Shown here one piece after another: positions 17,786 to 27,653 of a stretch of 64,000 nt of DNA. Made by a program: the position numbers and the translations under genes. Source of the DNA: Chloroflexota bacterium (lineage in GTDB: Bacteria > Chloroflexota > Anaerolineae > Anaerolineales > UBA4823); NCBI GenBank assembly GCA_012516075.1, contig JAAYXE010000173.1, positions 1-64,000 of the forward strand. Reading direction: 5' to 3'. Under the pieces are notes generated by a model. It worked only from the letters and a program-made list of their open reading frames with translations. It was not told where the DNA came from and did not search any database. Within the stretch, counting starts at the first letter, position 1, and every line of letters begins with the position of its first letter.

Positions 17786-18397
17786 TTACCCTCCCGAAAT
17801 CGTTGATGGTTGGTTAATGGATAGCGGCTCTACGACAAGCACTTTGCCAGCAGTGATGCCGGTCACGCGAATGACTTCCCCGGTTGGGATCCTCTGCCCG
17901 TTTCCCGAAACGGCGTCGAACTGGCGTAAAGCCCCCTGGACGGTCACCATGACCACACCGCTGCCCTTTTCAGGGATGGTGAGGTATACCGTACCCTGCT
18001 GGCCGATGGCGTTGGTGATGACCAGATTGCCCGAGGACTGCAGCCGCTGCAGGTTGAGGACGATCATGGTGGTGGCCCAGGCCGTCACCCCGCCGGCTGC
18101 CAGCGCCCCAACGAGGCTTAAAACCGGGCTGGCATTGATCTCCAGCAGCCCCATGCCGACGAGCCCGAACATAGTGAAAAAGCCCGAAAGCGACTGGATC
18201 GAGACGAAATTCGCTCCTGCTCCCGGCTCTCCCGCGTCATGGCCACCGAAATCGGCATCTACGCCGGCATCCAGATCTGTGGGAATATCGGATACATCAT
18301 CGCCCCCTCCGAAACCGGTGATCATTAACAGCAGGCGTAAAACAAGGACTGTTCCTCCGGCTACGGCACAGACCAGGTAAATTGTGTTTAAATCCAT
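17786..18397 (-). CDS. NfeD/YuaF-like membrane protein
   Basis: A 203-residue protein with an N-terminal helix (about 5-27), an acidic Gly/Asp-rich loop, two central helices (about 70-115) and a C-terminal OB-fold of the NfeD type (NAIGQQGTVYLTIPEKGSG, then GEVIRVTGITAGKVLVV). Proteins of this kind accompany flotillins and modulate membrane fluidity or flotillin assembly. It is the first gene of the two-gene operon on the minus strand. Confidence 0.85.
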   Translation of the reverse strand: MDLNTIYLVCAVAGGTVLVLRLLLMITGFGGGDDVSDIPTDLDAGVDADFGGHDAGEPGAGANFVSIQSLSGFFTMFGLVGMGLLEINASPVLSLVGALAAGGVTAWATTMIVLNLQRLQSSGNLVITNAIGQQGTVYLTIPEKGSGVVMVTVQGALRQFDAVSGNGQRIPTGEVIRVTGITAGKVLVVEPLSINQPSTISGG

Positions 18398-18523
18398 GCA
18401 GCGCTCCTGGATTCTGGATTTTTGGCTGTTTAGACGGGTGATATCCGATGCCGTTTGTATTATATACGATCCGGATGCCTTGCAGGTCGCGGGCAGGAGT
18501 TCGATTCAGGGAAAAATCCTGTG

Positions 18524-18556
18524 AAAAAGATGGTCGATATTATCGACCATCTTTTT
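18524..18556. terminator. Perfect 16-bp inverted repeat, bidirectional terminator-like
   Basis: AAAAAGATGGTCGATA and its exact complement flank a single T, giving A and T runs on both sides as in a bidirectional terminator. It lies between the tRNA-Lys gene and the NfeD gene, both read leftwards, and would insulate the flotillin operon from the tRNA. Confidence 0.75.
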
Positions 18557-18611
18557 GATGCTGTCACGCACTGTGGAGCGGGGATCTCTCGCTCGCGGAA
18601 GCTGCGAAAAT

Positions 18612-18632
18612 AAAAAAACCGCCGTGAGGCAG
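18612..18632 (-). terminator. Terminator of the tRNA-Lys transcript
   Basis: On the minus strand CTGCC-TCAC-GGCGG (five pairs, one G-U) is followed by seven T, about 55 bases past the tRNA 3' end. Confidence 0.65.
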
Positions 18633-18686
18633 TTTTGGGAAGAAAACCCCTTGATCGCTTTGCTGAGCAGTCAAGGGAAGAAAGTG

Positions 18687-18758
18687 TGAGCGCGCTGGGA
18701 TTCGAACCCAGAACCAATGGCTTAAAAGGCCACTGCTCTGCCGTTGAGCTACGCGCCC
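18687..18758 (-). tRNA. tRNA-Lys (anticodon UUU)
   Basis: The 72-base minus-strand sequence folds into a full cloverleaf: acceptor GGGCGCG with CGCGCTC (one G-U), D-stem GCTC/GAGC with a seven-base loop, anticodon stem GTGGC/GCCAT around loop CTTTTAA (anticodon TTT), short variable loop and T-arm CTGGG-TTCGAAT-CCCAG, then discriminator A. No CCA is encoded, so it must be added by the nucleotidyltransferase. Confidence 0.96.
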
Positions 18759-18787
18759 ATGATTGTTCGGCTGAGATTGCGGAGTGC

Positions 18788-18816
18788 ATTCTATCACGCA
18801 ACCGGTAGAACGTCAA
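18788..18816 (-). promoter_or_regulatory. Promoter of tRNA-Lys
   Basis: On the minus strand TTGACG (18816-18811), a 17-base spacer and TAGAAT (18793-18788), about 30 bases before the tRNA 5' end. Confidence 0.8.
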
Positions 18817-18875
18817 CAAAAGGCTTTCCATTGTTCTGCCAGACAGAATTGTAAAATCAGGTGAGCCTGCAACCC

Positions 18876-18903
18876 TTGACTTATACAGCCCCGGTGTTAC
18901 GAT
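18876..18903 (+). promoter_or_regulatory. Promoter of the thioredoxin gene
   Basis: TTGACT, a 16-base spacer and TACGAT, about 36 bases before the ATG, which has GGAGGAAG just upstream. Confidence 0.65.
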
Positions 18904-18939
18904 TACCTGGCGGGAACCATCGTACCACACGGAGGAAGA

Positions 18940-19263
18940 ATGAGCGATATCAAGCAAGTTTCCGAGGCGTCGTTTGAGAGTGAAGTGCTGAAGGCAGAGC
19001 AGCCGGTGCTGGTGGACTTCACCGCCGTCTGGTGCGGGCCGTGCAGAATGCTCGAGCCCGTAGTTAAAGAGCTGGCCCAGTCCTGGACGGGGAAGGTAAA
19101 GATTGTCAAACTGGACGTGGACGACAGCCCGAACCTGGCGAGTGATTACGGTGTGATGGGGGTGCCCACGCTGATGTTATTCAAGGATGGCGAGCCGGTC
19201 CAGCGGGTTTCCGGTTACCAGCCGAAAGACCGCCTGGTGCAGAAGTTCGCCCCCTATTTCTAA
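18940..19263 (+). CDS. trxA: Thioredoxin
   Basis: A 107-residue cytoplasmic disulfide reductase. The active site is WCGPC (Cys32, Cys35), with the conserved Asp in LVDFTAVW, KLDVDDSPNLASDYGV and the cis-proline in GVPTLMLF. Length is standard. It is monocistronic, from its own promoter to the terminator at 19281, and stands back to back with tRNA-Lys. Confidence 0.96.
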   Translation: MSDIKQVSEASFESEVLKAEQPVLVDFTAVWCGPCRMLEPVVKELAQSWTGKVKIVKLDVDDSPNLASDYGVMGVPTLMLFKDGEPVQRVSGYQPKDRLVQKFAPYF

Positions 19264-19280
19264 AATCATTGAGTGCATTC

Positions 19281-19315
19281 GTCCCCGGTCCGATCGACCA
19301 GACCGGGGACTTTTT
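19281..19315 (+). terminator. Terminator after trxA
   Basis: A 10-bp stem GTCCCCGGTC/GACCGGGGAC with ten-base loop, followed by TTTTT. Confidence 0.93.
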
Positions 19316-19316
19316 A

Positions 19317-19370
19317 TTGTGCTCCGGTTTCTTATTGATATAATTTCTTACTGCAATAAGTTGCAATAAG
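19317..19370 (+). promoter_or_regulatory. Promoter and operator of the second Fur-family gene
   Basis: A -10 box TATAAT (19339-19344) has a weak TTGTGC -35 box 16 bases upstream (19317-19322). Immediately after it lies the operator-like dyad TTACTGCAA, four bases, TTGCAATAAG (19348-19370). The site covers the expected start of transcription and is nine bases from the ATG. The half-sites are the same as those before the fur-feoB operon. Confidence 0.7.
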
Positions 19371-19379
19371 GGTGGCGCT

Positions 19380-19796
19380 ATGGACGATACATACCTCAAG
19401 GATCTGCGCGCAAAGGGATTCCGGCTGACTCCCCAGCGCCTGGCGATCTTACGAATTCTGGAAGCAAACGGGGGGCATCTCACGCCGCTGCAGATTTACC
19501 AGCAGGCAGTTCAGCAGATCCCCGGCCTTACGGAAGCCACCGTATACCGCAACTTAACCTTTCTGGCAGAACAGGGAATGGTGCTGGCCGCACATGTGGG
19601 CAGCGGGCAGCTGGTCTACGAGATTGCCGGGCACGATCACCACCACCTGATCTGCCGTATCTGCGGGCAGTCCTGTGAAGTTGAGCATTCTCTGCTGCAG
19701 GACCTGATTCAGCGTTTCTACGAGCAGACCGGTTTTCAGGTCGATACACCGCACGTGACCTTTTTCGGCCTGTGCCCGGGCTGTCAGGGAAAATAA
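19380..19796 (+). CDS. Fur-family metalloregulator (Ni/Co importer neighbour)
   Basis: A 138-residue Fur-type repressor: winged helix (RLTPQRLAILRILE, TEATVYRNLTFLAEQGMV), then GHDHHHLICRICG with Cys92 and Cys95 and the C-terminal pair CPGC (Cys132, Cys135), the structural zinc site. Directly downstream is cbiMQO, so a Ni- or Co-responsive role (Nur-like) is plausible; zinc (Zur) is the main alternative. It shares an operator type with the iron-operon Fur, raising cross-regulation. The operator at 19347 suggests it represses itself and probably the importer. Confidence 0.92.
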   Translation: MDDTYLKDLRAKGFRLTPQRLAILRILEANGGHLTPLQIYQQAVQQIPGLTEATVYRNLTFLAEQGMVLAAHVGSGQLVYEIAGHDHHHLICRICGQSCEVEHSLLQDLIQRFYEQTGFQVDTPHVTFFGLCPGCQGK

Positions 19797-19882
19797 CAGC
19801 CCCTGGCAGCCGCTGTTCCAGTGTAAACCGGTACTCGTGAAGCGTTGAATGAGATACATTTTCCATCCCCAGGAGGTATTCT

Positions 19883-20839
19883 ATGCATTATTCACCTGCG
19901 CCCATGCATATACCGGATGGATTCCTGTCTGTACTGGTTTCGGTCATCTTATGGGTGATTTCTGCGCCGGTCGTGGCTTATGCGCTGAAGCGCGTGGGCC
20001 AGGATATGGGAGAACGCCAGGTGCCCATGATGGGTGTGCTGGCAGCCGCGATCTTTGCCGGCCAGATGCTTAATTTCACCGTCGCCGGGGGCACCTCCGG
20101 GCACCTGATGGGTGCCGCGCTCGCAACGATCCTGTCAGGCCCCTGGGCCGCCGTGCTGGTGATGACCAGCGTGGTCAGCATTCAGGCCCTGATCTTTCAG
20201 GACGGCGGGCTGCTGGTGCTGGGGGCGAATATCTTCAATATGGGGATCGTGGGCGTGGCGGTCTCCTATGCTGTCTTTCACCTGCTGCGGCGGCTTCCCG
20301 GCGGCCGGACGATGAAGCTGCTCATTCCCGGGTTTATCTCCGCCTGGGCTTCCATCGTCGCCTCTGCCCTGGCTGTCAGCCTGCAGCTGGCCATTTCAGG
20401 TACCACGCCGGCCAGTCTGGCCATTCCCGCCATGGCTGGCGTCCATGCCCTGATCGGGATTGGGGAAGGCCTGATCACAGTGGGAGCGCTGGCCTTTCTG
20501 GCCGCGACCCGGCCGGATCTGCTCCAGCCTGGGCGTGAAGGAGCCCCAGCCGGCCGTGCTGTGTGGTTTTTTGGTCTCCTGCTGGCAGCCGGCCTGGCTG
20601 TGCTCTCTCCGCTGGCTTCTTCCAATCCGGATGGCCTGGAGGCGGTGGCCGAGCGGCTGGGCTTTATCGAAACTGCCCGCGAGCCGCTGTACAGGCTTAT
20701 CCCCGATTATCTGTTCCCGGGTATCTCCAATGAAGCCCTGGCAACCATCGCGGCCGGAATTGTGGGCATACTGCTGGTCTGTGGTGTGATCCTGGCTGCA
20801 GGTCATATACGCCGCGGCCCCGAAGCTTCGAACAGGTAG
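19883..20839 (+). CDS. cbiM: Nickel/cobalt ECF transporter component CbiM fused to a PDGLE domain
   Basis: The substrate-binding membrane subunit of a group I ECF importer. The N-terminal MHIPDGFLS (after seven extra residues) is the CbiM signature, where the N-terminus and His bind the metal; about seven helices follow to residue 215. The C-terminal 90 residues hold the PDGLE-type domain (SNPDGLEAVAERLGF, one helix at each end), the equivalent of CbiN/NikN, here fused. The start has CAGGAGG seven bases upstream. Ni2+ versus Co2+ cannot be decided; no cobalamin synthesis genes are in the window. Confidence 0.92.
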   Translation: MHYSPAPMHIPDGFLSVLVSVILWVISAPVVAYALKRVGQDMGERQVPMMGVLAAAIFAGQMLNFTVAGGTSGHLMGAALATILSGPWAAVLVMTSVVSIQALIFQDGGLLVLGANIFNMGIVGVAVSYAVFHLLRRLPGGRTMKLLIPGFISAWASIVASALAVSLQLAISGTTPASLAIPAMAGVHALIGIGEGLITVGALAFLAATRPDLLQPGREGAPAGRAVWFFGLLLAAGLAVLSPLASSNPDGLEAVAERLGFIETAREPLYRLIPDYLFPGISNEALATIAAGIVGILLVCGVILAAGHIRRGPEASNR

Positions 20840-20841
20840 GC

Positions 20842-21645
20842 GTGCACATCCACTTTCTCGATCCTTACCGTCCGCTGCGCAGCCCGGTGCACGCGCTGGA
20901 TCCGCGTGTGAAGCTGGTGCTGACGCTGGCTTTTATTCTCACGACTGCGCTCACCCCGCAGGGCGCATGGCCGGTATATATTCTGCTATTATCGCTGGCA
21001 CTTTCGGTGCAGGTGCTCTCCGGGCTGGGTGTGGGTTATGTGCAAAAGCGTGCCGGGCTGGCGCTGCCGTTTGTGCTGGCAGCCCTGCCGCTGCTCTTTA
21101 CTGTGGAAGGGCCGGCACTGTTCAATTTTCAGCTCGGCTTGTGGCGTTTCGCTCTCACTTCCAGCGGGCTGGAACGCTTTGCCGGTGTTGCCATTAAATC
21201 CTGGATATCGGTACAAGCGGCTGTGGTACTGGCTTCGAGCACTTCGTTCCCCGATCTGCTGGTCGCTATGCGGGCCATCCGGATACCGAAGCTGCTGGTT
21301 GCCATCTTTGGGCTGATGTGGCGTTATTTGTTCGTATTTGGCGATGAGGCTCTGAGGCTGCTGCGCGCCCGGGCTGCCCGCAGTGGACAGGCCGTGGACA
21401 ACGCCCTCAAACCGGGCGGAAGCCTGGCCTGGCGGGCACGCGTGACCGGCGGAATGGCAGGGAGCCTGTTCCTGCGTGCCTTCGATCGCAGTGACCGCAT
21501 ATACTCCGCCATGCTCTCACGAGGCTACGACGGCGAAGTCCGAAGTCTGCCGCTGCCGCCTCTGCAGCCCCGGCACACGCTGATCCTGGCGACAGGCCTG
21601 GTCCTGCTGATCGGGCTGCTTTCTCTGGCTTATCTCCTTCAGTAG
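20842..21645 (+). CDS. cbiQ: ECF transporter transmembrane component CbiQ
   Basis: The coupling membrane subunit of the importer, 267 residues, with about five helices. The family motif is seen as LLRARAARSG and the second Ala-Arg coupling segment as AMLSRGYDGEV. It starts at GTG 20842, two bases after the cbiM stop. It transmits ATP hydrolysis by CbiO to CbiM. Confidence 0.93.
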   Translation: MHIHFLDPYRPLRSPVHALDPRVKLVLTLAFILTTALTPQGAWPVYILLLSLALSVQVLSGLGVGYVQKRAGLALPFVLAALPLLFTVEGPALFNFQLGLWRFALTSSGLERFAGVAIKSWISVQAAVVLASSTSFPDLLVAMRAIRIPKLLVAIFGLMWRYLFVFGDEALRLLRARAARSGQAVDNALKPGGSLAWRARVTGGMAGSLFLRAFDRSDRIYSAMLSRGYDGEVRSLPLPPLQPRHTLILATGLVLLIGLLSLAYLLQ

Positions 21646-21651
21646 GTTGAT

Positions 21652-22362
21652 ATGCACCATTCCATCGAAGTTGAGAATCTTTCCTTTACATATCCCGATG
21701 GCCGTCAGGCCCTGCGGGACGTGACACTCTGCATTCAGCCGGATGAGAAAGTAGCCCTGGTGGGCCCGAACGGGGCCGGAAAATCCACACTGCTGCTGCA
21801 TTTGAATGGGATCCTGCGCGGCGAGGGACGGGTGAAAGTTTGCGGACTGGAGGTCAACGACAGGAACGTGAAACACATCCGGGCGCGCGTGGGAATGGTA
21901 TTCCAGTCCCCGGATGACCAGTTATTCTCACCCCGGGTTTATGATGATGTCGCTTTTGGCCCCCTTTATATGGGGCTGCCGGTGGATGAGGTGGATGCCC
22001 GGGTGCACGATGCCCTGGAGGCCGTCGGGATGGGCGGCTACGAAGAGCGGACCTCGCATCACCTGAGTGTGGGGGAGAAAAAGCGCATCGCCATTGCCAC
22101 AGTCCTTTCGATGAAGCCTGAAGTGCTGGTTCTGGACGAACCCACGGCCGGCCTGGACCCGCGCGCCCGGAGGTCACTGATCCAGCTGCTGCGCGAGCTT
22201 CCCCTGACTATGCTGGTTTCCACCCACGACATGCGTATGGTGGAGGAATTGTTCCCCCGCATGGTGATCATGGATGAGGGCCGTGTTGTGGTCGACGGCC
22301 CCACCGGGCAGCTGATGTCTGATGAAAAACTGCTGGAGGCGCACGGCCTGGAGCGGTATTAA
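21652..22362 (+). CDS. cbiO: ECF transporter ATPase CbiO
   Basis: The ABC ATPase of the importer, 236 residues. Walker A GPNGAGKST (about residues 38-46), Q-loop VFQSPDDQLF, signature LSVGEKKR, Walker B VLVLDEPT and the switch His in STHDMRM are all intact. It follows cbiQ by six bases and closes the fur-cbiMQO group. A single CbiO implies a homodimeric ATPase. Confidence 0.94.
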   Translation: MHHSIEVENLSFTYPDGRQALRDVTLCIQPDEKVALVGPNGAGKSTLLLHLNGILRGEGRVKVCGLEVNDRNVKHIRARVGMVFQSPDDQLFSPRVYDDVAFGPLYMGLPVDEVDARVHDALEAVGMGGYEERTSHHLSVGEKKRIAIATVLSMKPEVLVLDEPTAGLDPRARRSLIQLLRELPLTMLVSTHDMRMVEELFPRMVIMDEGRVVVDGPTGQLMSDEKLLEAHGLERY

Positions 22363-22367
22363 CGAAA

Positions 22368-22399
22368 TCGGCCGCTGTCCTGTTAGAGACAGCGGCCGA
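22368..22399. terminator. Hairpin between convergent cbiO and metK
   Basis: A perfect 12-bp stem TCGGCCGCTGTC/GACAGCGGCCGA with an eight-base loop. No T-tract follows, but its position between two converging genes suggests a bidirectional terminator. Confidence 0.7.
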
Positions 22400-22429
22400 T
22401 ATCAATTACCGGAAAAACTACCTTACGGC

Positions 22430-23674
22430 TCAGTCCGCGGCAGCGGAGGTCTCTTCCACTTCCACGAGGCCGGCAGCCGCGCGCAGGGCAGCGACACGGT
22501 CGGTGCGCTCCCAGGGCAGATCCAGGTCGTCGCGGCCGAAGTGGCCGTAAGTGGCGGTCTGGCGGTAAATGGGCCGGCGCAGGTCCAGGTCACGGATGAT
22601 CGCGCCGGGGCGCAGATCGAAGTTTTCCGTGATCAGGCGGGAGATCTCCTCATCCGGAATTACACCGGTGCCGAAGGTCTCCACATTGACGCTCAGCGGA
22701 TGGGCGACGCCGATGGCGTATGCGACCTGGATCTCGCAGCGCTCGGCAAGGCCAGCAGCCACCACGTTCTTGGCCGCCCAGCGGGCTGCGTATGCCGCAG
22801 AGCGGTCGACTTTCGTCGGGTCTTTACCGCTGAATGCGCCGCCGCCGTGACGTCCCATCCCGCCGTACGTGTCGACAATAATCTTGCGGCCGGTCAGCCC
22901 GGAGTCACCCTGCGGTCCGCCGATCACAAAGCGCCCGGTCGGGTTGACGAAAATTTTCAGCCTGTCGTCCACCATCTCGGGCGGGAGCACCGGTTTGATC
23001 ACATGTTCGATGATGGCCTGGCGGATCTCTTCATGGGTTACGTCAGGGTCGTGCTGAGTGCTGATCAGCACAGTTTCCACCCGCTTGGGCTTGCCGTACT
23101 CGTATTCGACGGTTACCTGGCTCTTGCCATCCGGTCGCAGCCAGGGCAGGGTTTTGTCCTTGCGCACTTCGGCCAGGCGGCGTGAAAGGCGGTGCGCCAG
23201 ATAAATGGGCATCGGCATCAGCACAGGGGTCTCGTTGCAGGCATAGCCAAACATCATTCCCTGGTCGCCGGCGCCGATGGCTTCCACTTCTGCGTCGCTC
23301 ATCCTGCCGTCCTTGGCCTCCAGCGCCTTATCGACGCCCATGGCAATATCGCCGGACTGCTGAGAAATGGCAACCAGCACGCCGCAGCTGTTTCCATCAA
23401 ACCCCTTGAGGCTGCTGTCGTAGCCGATCTCATTCACAACGCGCCGTACCAGCTCGTCATATTCAATTTGGGCACGTGTCGTGATTTCACCGAGCAGGAC
23501 AACAAACCCTGTCTTCGCAGCAGTCTCGCAGGCCACGCGGGAATAGGGGTCCTGTTCCAGACAGGCGTCCAGCACAGCATCGCTGATCTGATCGCAAAGC
23601 TTGTCCGGATGTCCCTCGGTCACCGATTCCGAGGTAAACAAAAGGCTGGGTGCGTTCATAAATGTCGTGTTCAT
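22430..23674 (-). CDS. metK: S-adenosylmethionine synthetase
   Basis: Makes S-adenosylmethionine from ATP and methionine, 414 residues. The signatures are [32 protein letters not shown] (hexapeptide motif) and [19 protein letters not shown] (the P-loop-like nonapeptide). GGAGG precedes the ATG by eleven bases. Its product is the ligand of the riboswitch in its own leader, giving feedback control. It lies downstream of cdsA but has its own promoter. Confidence 0.97.
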   Translation of the reverse strand: MNTTFMNAPSLLFTSESVTEGHPDKLCDQISDAVLDACLEQDPYSRVACETAAKTGFVVLLGEITTRAQIEYDELVRRVVNEIGYDSSLKGFDGNSCGVLVAISQQSGDIAMGVDKALEAKDGRMSDAEVEAIGAGDQGMMFGYACNETPVLMPMPIYLAHRLSRRLAEVRKDKTLPWLRPDGKSQVTVEYEYGKPKRVETVLISTQHDPDVTHEEIRQAIIEHVIKPVLPPEMVDDRLKIFVNPTGRFVIGGPQGDSGLTGRKIIVDTYGGMGRHGGGAFSGKDPTKVDRSAAYAARWAAKNVVAAGLAERCEIQVAYAIGVAHPLSVNVETFGTGVIPDEEISRLITENFDLRPGAIIRDLDLRRPIYRQTATYGHFGRDDLDLPWERTDRVAALRAAAGLVEVEETSAAAD

Positions 23675-23702
23675 GCGTAACTTTTACCTCCGTATAATGG
23701 AA

Positions 23703-23730
23703 ACTGCCCCTTCTGGTCAGAAAGGGCAGT
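23703..23730 (-). terminator. Expression-platform hairpin of the metK riboswitch
   Basis: On the minus strand ACTGCCCTTTCT-GACC-AGAAGGGGCAGT, a 12-bp stem with one mismatch/wobble, lies between the riboswitch aptamer and metK. Only three T follow, so termination would be weak; a translational effect is possible since the ribosome site is about 10 bases beyond. Confidence 0.65.
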
Positions 23731-23750
23731 GTACGCATGACACCAACGCC

Positions 23751-23869
<119 letters not shown>

Positions 23870-23900
23870 CCGTTCAGGGGCTATTCAATTAATTATCGGG

Positions 23901-23929
23901 ATCATACCATGAGGCAGGCAAGCTGTCAA
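23901..23929 (-). promoter_or_regulatory. metK promoter inside the end of cdsA
   Basis: On the minus strand TTGACA (23929-23924), a 17-base spacer and TATGAT (23906-23901). The -35 box overlaps the cdsA stop codon. The start of transcription should fall about 30 bases before the riboswitch P1. Confidence 0.9.
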
Positions 23930-24750
23930 TTCGGGAGAAAGATCCAGGTGATGAGATAATACCCGATCACCCCGGCCCACAGCCAGGAGTCAATGCGATC
24001 AAACACACCGCCGTGACCGGGGAGCAGTTTTCCTGAATCTTTTGCTCCTACCTGCCGTTTAATCATACTTTCGCCCAGATCGCCCAGGGGGGTGAGAAGG
24101 GCGAGGACCAGGCCGAGCTGGGCGCCCTTAATAACGGTGATGCCTGTATCGGGTCCTCCGAGTGCCAGCCATACCGCCGCAAGGGCTGCACCGCCGGCCG
24201 TTCCGCTCAAGATACCACCCAGATAGCCTTCCCAGGTCTTGTTCGGGCTGGTGCGAGGGGCCATCGGATGGCGGCCGAACAGATGCCCGAATAGATATGC
24301 GCCGACATCGGCTACCCAGACTGAAGGCAGCACCAGGAGGAACCACCACATTCCGTCTGTCAGATCACGCAGGGAAATCAGGTAAGAACCGATCCAGCCC
24401 AGATAAAAAAAACCGCCCAGGGTGGCGCTGAAATTCGTCGCGGACCCTTCGCTGCCCCGTTCGAAATCGACCACATGGTAGGCCATACTGCTTAAGATCA
24501 GGATGCTGGCGATCCAGGGTGCGCTGTTAAACCCGTTGATGGCGCGTCCGGCAGCAAACAACACAGTCCCCCCTACAACAAGCGCACCAGCGGGTTTCAA
24601 CCCGCCGGCGCGCAGAAGGCGAACATATTCCCAGGCGGCTATCGCCAGCGTCAGTGTGATTGCGGCGGCGAAAACCGGTTCCCCGGCGATGATTGCGGCC
24701 AGCCCGATGGGCAGGAGGATGAGGGCAACGGCGATCCGCTTAGCGAGCAT
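23926..24750 (-). CDS. cdsA: Phosphatidate cytidylyltransferase
   Basis: Makes CDP-diacylglycerol from phosphatidic acid and CTP in the membrane, the first committed step of phospholipid head-group synthesis. About eight helices precede the family signature near the C-terminus ([18 protein letters not shown], then [14 protein letters not shown]) with the metal-binding Asp residues. ATG 24750 is taken as start; a TTG at 24771 in frame is possible. Either way it overlaps the end of uppS, implying coupling. Confidence 0.94.
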   Translation of the reverse strand: MLAKRIAVALILLPIGLAAIIAGEPVFAAAITLTLAIAAWEYVRLLRAGGLKPAGALVVGGTVLFAAGRAINGFNSAPWIASILILSSMAYHVVDFERGSEGSATNFSATLGGFFYLGWIGSYLISLRDLTDGMWWFLLVLPSVWVADVGAYLFGHLFGRHPMAPRTSPNKTWEGYLGGILSGTAGGAALAAVWLALGGPDTGITVIKGAQLGLVLALLTPLGDLGESMIKRQVGAKDSGKLLPGHGGVFDRIDSWLWAGVIGYYLITWIFLPN

Positions 24751-25492
24751 GCTGCGCGATGTTATCTTCAACGGGGGAGATTCGCCCGTATCGGCGTTCG
24801 CGGTGACTGAACTCCTGCAGCGCTAACAGCAGCTGTTCCCGGTCGAAATCGGGCCAGTAGGTTGGAGTGAAGTACCACTCGCAGTAGGCCCCCTGCCAGA
24901 TCAGAAAGTTGCTGCCGCGCAGCTCGCCAGATGTGCGGATAATCAGGTCTGGATCGGGTACGCCAGCGGTGAAGAGATAGCCGCTGACCAGTTCATCTGT
25001 TACGGCCTCGGCCGGAATGCCGTCGCGAATGATGCGCTGGATTGCGCAGACAATCTCATCACGCCCGCCGTAGTTAAATGCAACGTTCAAAATCAGGCGG
25101 TCATTGTTCTTGGTGTATTCGATCGCATGCAGGACTTTTTCCCGCAGCGCCGGGCTCAAACGGTCCAACCGGCCGATATGGTGCAGCTGGACCCCCTGGT
25201 CGTGCAGTTCCTGGAGCTCGCGGTTGATGACATCCTCCAGGATCTGCATTAAGCCCTGCACCTCTTCCTCGGGCCGGCCCCAGTTCTCAGTCGAAAAGGC
25301 GTAAATCGTTAAGTAGCGGATACCAAACTCGATGCAGGCTTCGATCACCCGGCGCAGGTTTTCCGTCCCTGCCCGGTGACCGGCCAGGCGCGGTAGTCCG
25401 CGCGACAAAGCCCAGCGGCCATTACCATCCATGATAATGGCGATGTGGGTGGGAATTTTCTCAGGCAGCTCGGTTTTTGCGTTATTTTCCAT
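24740..25492 (-). CDS. uppS: Isoprenyl (undecaprenyl) diphosphate synthase
   Basis: A cis-prenyltransferase making the undecaprenyl carrier for cell-wall synthesis, 250 residues. The catalytic loop [10 protein letters not shown] (Asp near residue 21), the [11 protein letters not shown] segment, FSTENWGRP, and [15 protein letters not shown] are all present. It lies between frr and cdsA in the widely conserved order of the rpsB-tsf-pyrH-frr-uppS-cdsA block. Confidence 0.96.
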   Translation of the reverse strand: MENNAKTELPEKIPTHIAIIMDGNGRWALSRGLPRLAGHRAGTENLRRVIEACIEFGIRYLTIYAFSTENWGRPEEEVQGLMQILEDVINRELQELHDQGVQLHHIGRLDRLSPALREKVLHAIEYTKNNDRLILNVAFNYGGRDEIVCAIQRIIRDGIPAEAVTDELVSGYLFTAGVPDPDLIIRTSGELRGSNFLIWQGAYCEWYFTPTYWPDFDREQLLLALQEFSHRERRYGRISPVEDNIAQHAR

Positions 25493-25560
25493 AGGCTGGT
25501 TACCTTCCCGGCCGCAAAAACAGACAGGCAGCAGATTCAGGTTCCCGGGAAGGAAGGTGA

Positions 25561-26118
25561 TTAAACTTCAAGAATCTCCTTTTCCTTGCGTTCCCCAACC
25601 TTGTTGACTTCTTCAATGTACCGGTCGGTGATCTTCTGCAGTTCTTCTTCGCCGCGTTTGCGCTCATCTTCGGAGATCATTTTCTCCTCTTCGAACTCGC
25701 GCAGGTCTTTCATGGTATCGCGGCGGACATTCCTCACGGCAACGCGTGCTTCTTCCACCCGGTTGTGCACCAGTTTCACCAGGTTTCTGCGCCGCTCTTC
25801 TGTGAGGGGAGGAAGATTCAGGCGTATCGATTTGCCGTCATTGTTCGGCGTCAATCCCAGGTCCGATGTCTGGATGGCACGCTCGACGGCTTTCAGGGTG
25901 GATGCATCAAATGGACGGATCAGCAGCGAGCGGGGCTCAGGAACGCTGATGCTGGCAAGTTGATTTAACGGGGTTGGGACGCCATAGTATTCAACCGGCA
26001 GCTTTTCCACCAGAGCTGGATGCGCGCGACCGGTGCGGATGCCAGCCAGGTCTTCCTGCAGTGCTTCGACCGCACCCTTCATGCGCGCTTCGGCTTCTTT
26101 GTAAACTTCTTTCAGCAT
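25561..26118 (-). CDS. frr: Ribosome recycling factor
   Basis: Splits post-termination ribosomes with EF-G. The 185-residue product has the family start ([20 protein letters not shown]), [20 protein letters not shown] and the C-terminal helices ([20 protein letters not shown]). ATG 26118 is preferred over GTG 26130 because GGAGG lies five bases before it and it gives the standard length. Confidence 0.97.
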   Translation of the reverse strand: MLKEVYKEAEARMKGAVEALQEDLAGIRTGRAHPALVEKLPVEYYGVPTPLNQLASISVPEPRSLLIRPFDASTLKAVERAIQTSDLGLTPNNDGKSIRLNLPPLTEERRRNLVKLVHNRVEEARVAVRNVRRDTMKDLREFEEEKMISEDERKRGEEELQKITDRYIEEVNKVGERKEKEILEV

Positions 26119-26224
26119 GAATGCCTCCACTCCAGGATCATTTGTGGGTTTGATGCATTCCCTATAGGATAACCTAAAAATCTTAGAGAGGAAAGGGGCA
26201 AAATAGCCGCAGTTAACAAACTTA

Positions 26225-26947
<723 letters not shown>

Positions 26948-27004
26948 CTAACGTCTCCTCACATTTGAAGCATTATCCAAAAATAAAAATTTTTCTTTAG
27001 AAAA

Positions 27005-27029
27005 AGGGCCAACCTTTCGGGTTGGCCCT
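27005..27029 (-). terminator. Terminator after tsf
   Basis: Read on the minus strand, a 10-bp stem AGGGCCAACC/GGTTGGCCCT with five-base loop runs into TTTTC. It separates rpsB-tsf from pyrH. Confidence 0.93.
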
Positions 27030-27041
27030 GAAACACTACGC

Positions 27042-27650
27042 CTATTCTTCTCGCGTGCTTTCGCCTAGCTCCCAGCGCACGAAGCGCCGGATGACAATAT
27101 TTTCACCGATCGAGCCGACATTCTGCATGAGAAGCTGCTCGATGGTGATGTCTTCGTTGCGGATATAGGGCTGGCGCAGCAGCACGACCTCGTCTTTGAA
27201 CTTTTCGATGCGGCCTTCAACGATCCGCTCGATAATGTTCTCGGGCTTGCCTTCCTGGCGGGCGCGAGAGCGCGCGATCTCACGCTCGTGCTCCAGCACG
27301 CTTTCAGGAATGTCCTCATCCCGGATATAGCGTGGAGACGAGGCAGCAATCTGCAGCGCTACTTCGTGAGCAAACTCGCGGAAAGCCTCTGAGCGAGCCA
27401 CAAAGTCGGTCTCGCAGTTAACCTCAACCATAACACCCACGCGGCCGTTTCCGTGCGAGTACAGCTCAACAACACCTTCGGACGCTTCACGGTCGGCGCG
27501 TTTTGCAGCGGTTGCCAGACCCTTCTCTCGCAGGTAATCAACTGCCTTGTCGAAATCGCCGTTGGCCTGCTCTAAAGCTTTCCGGCAGTCCAGGATACCG
27601 GCCCCCGTTGCTGCACGAAGTTCTTTGATCTGTTCAGTGGTGATTGCCAT
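27042..27650 (-). CDS. tsf: Elongation factor Ts (short form)
   Basis: The nucleotide exchange factor of EF-Tu. The N-terminal UBA-like region (EQIKELRAATGAGILDCRKA) and the core (REASEGVVELYSHGNGRVGV, VEVNCETDFVARSEAF) are intact. At 202 residues it is the short form with one core subdomain, unlike the 283-residue enterobacterial protein. It follows rpsB by three bases. Confidence 0.97.
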   Translation of the reverse strand: MAITTEQIKELRAATGAGILDCRKALEQANGDFDKAVDYLREKGLATAAKRADREASEGVVELYSHGNGRVGVMVEVNCETDFVARSEAFREFAHEVALQIAASSPRYIRDEDIPESVLEHEREIARSRARQEGKPENIIERIVEGRIEKFKDEVVLLRQPYIRNEDITIEQLLMQNVGSIGENIVIRRFVRWELGESTREE

Positions 27651-27653
27651 GGA

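Noticed and set aside
18687-18758. tRNA-Lys as an integration site of a mobile element
   Set aside because: No integrase gene, no partial tRNA duplicate and no change of gene style on either side.
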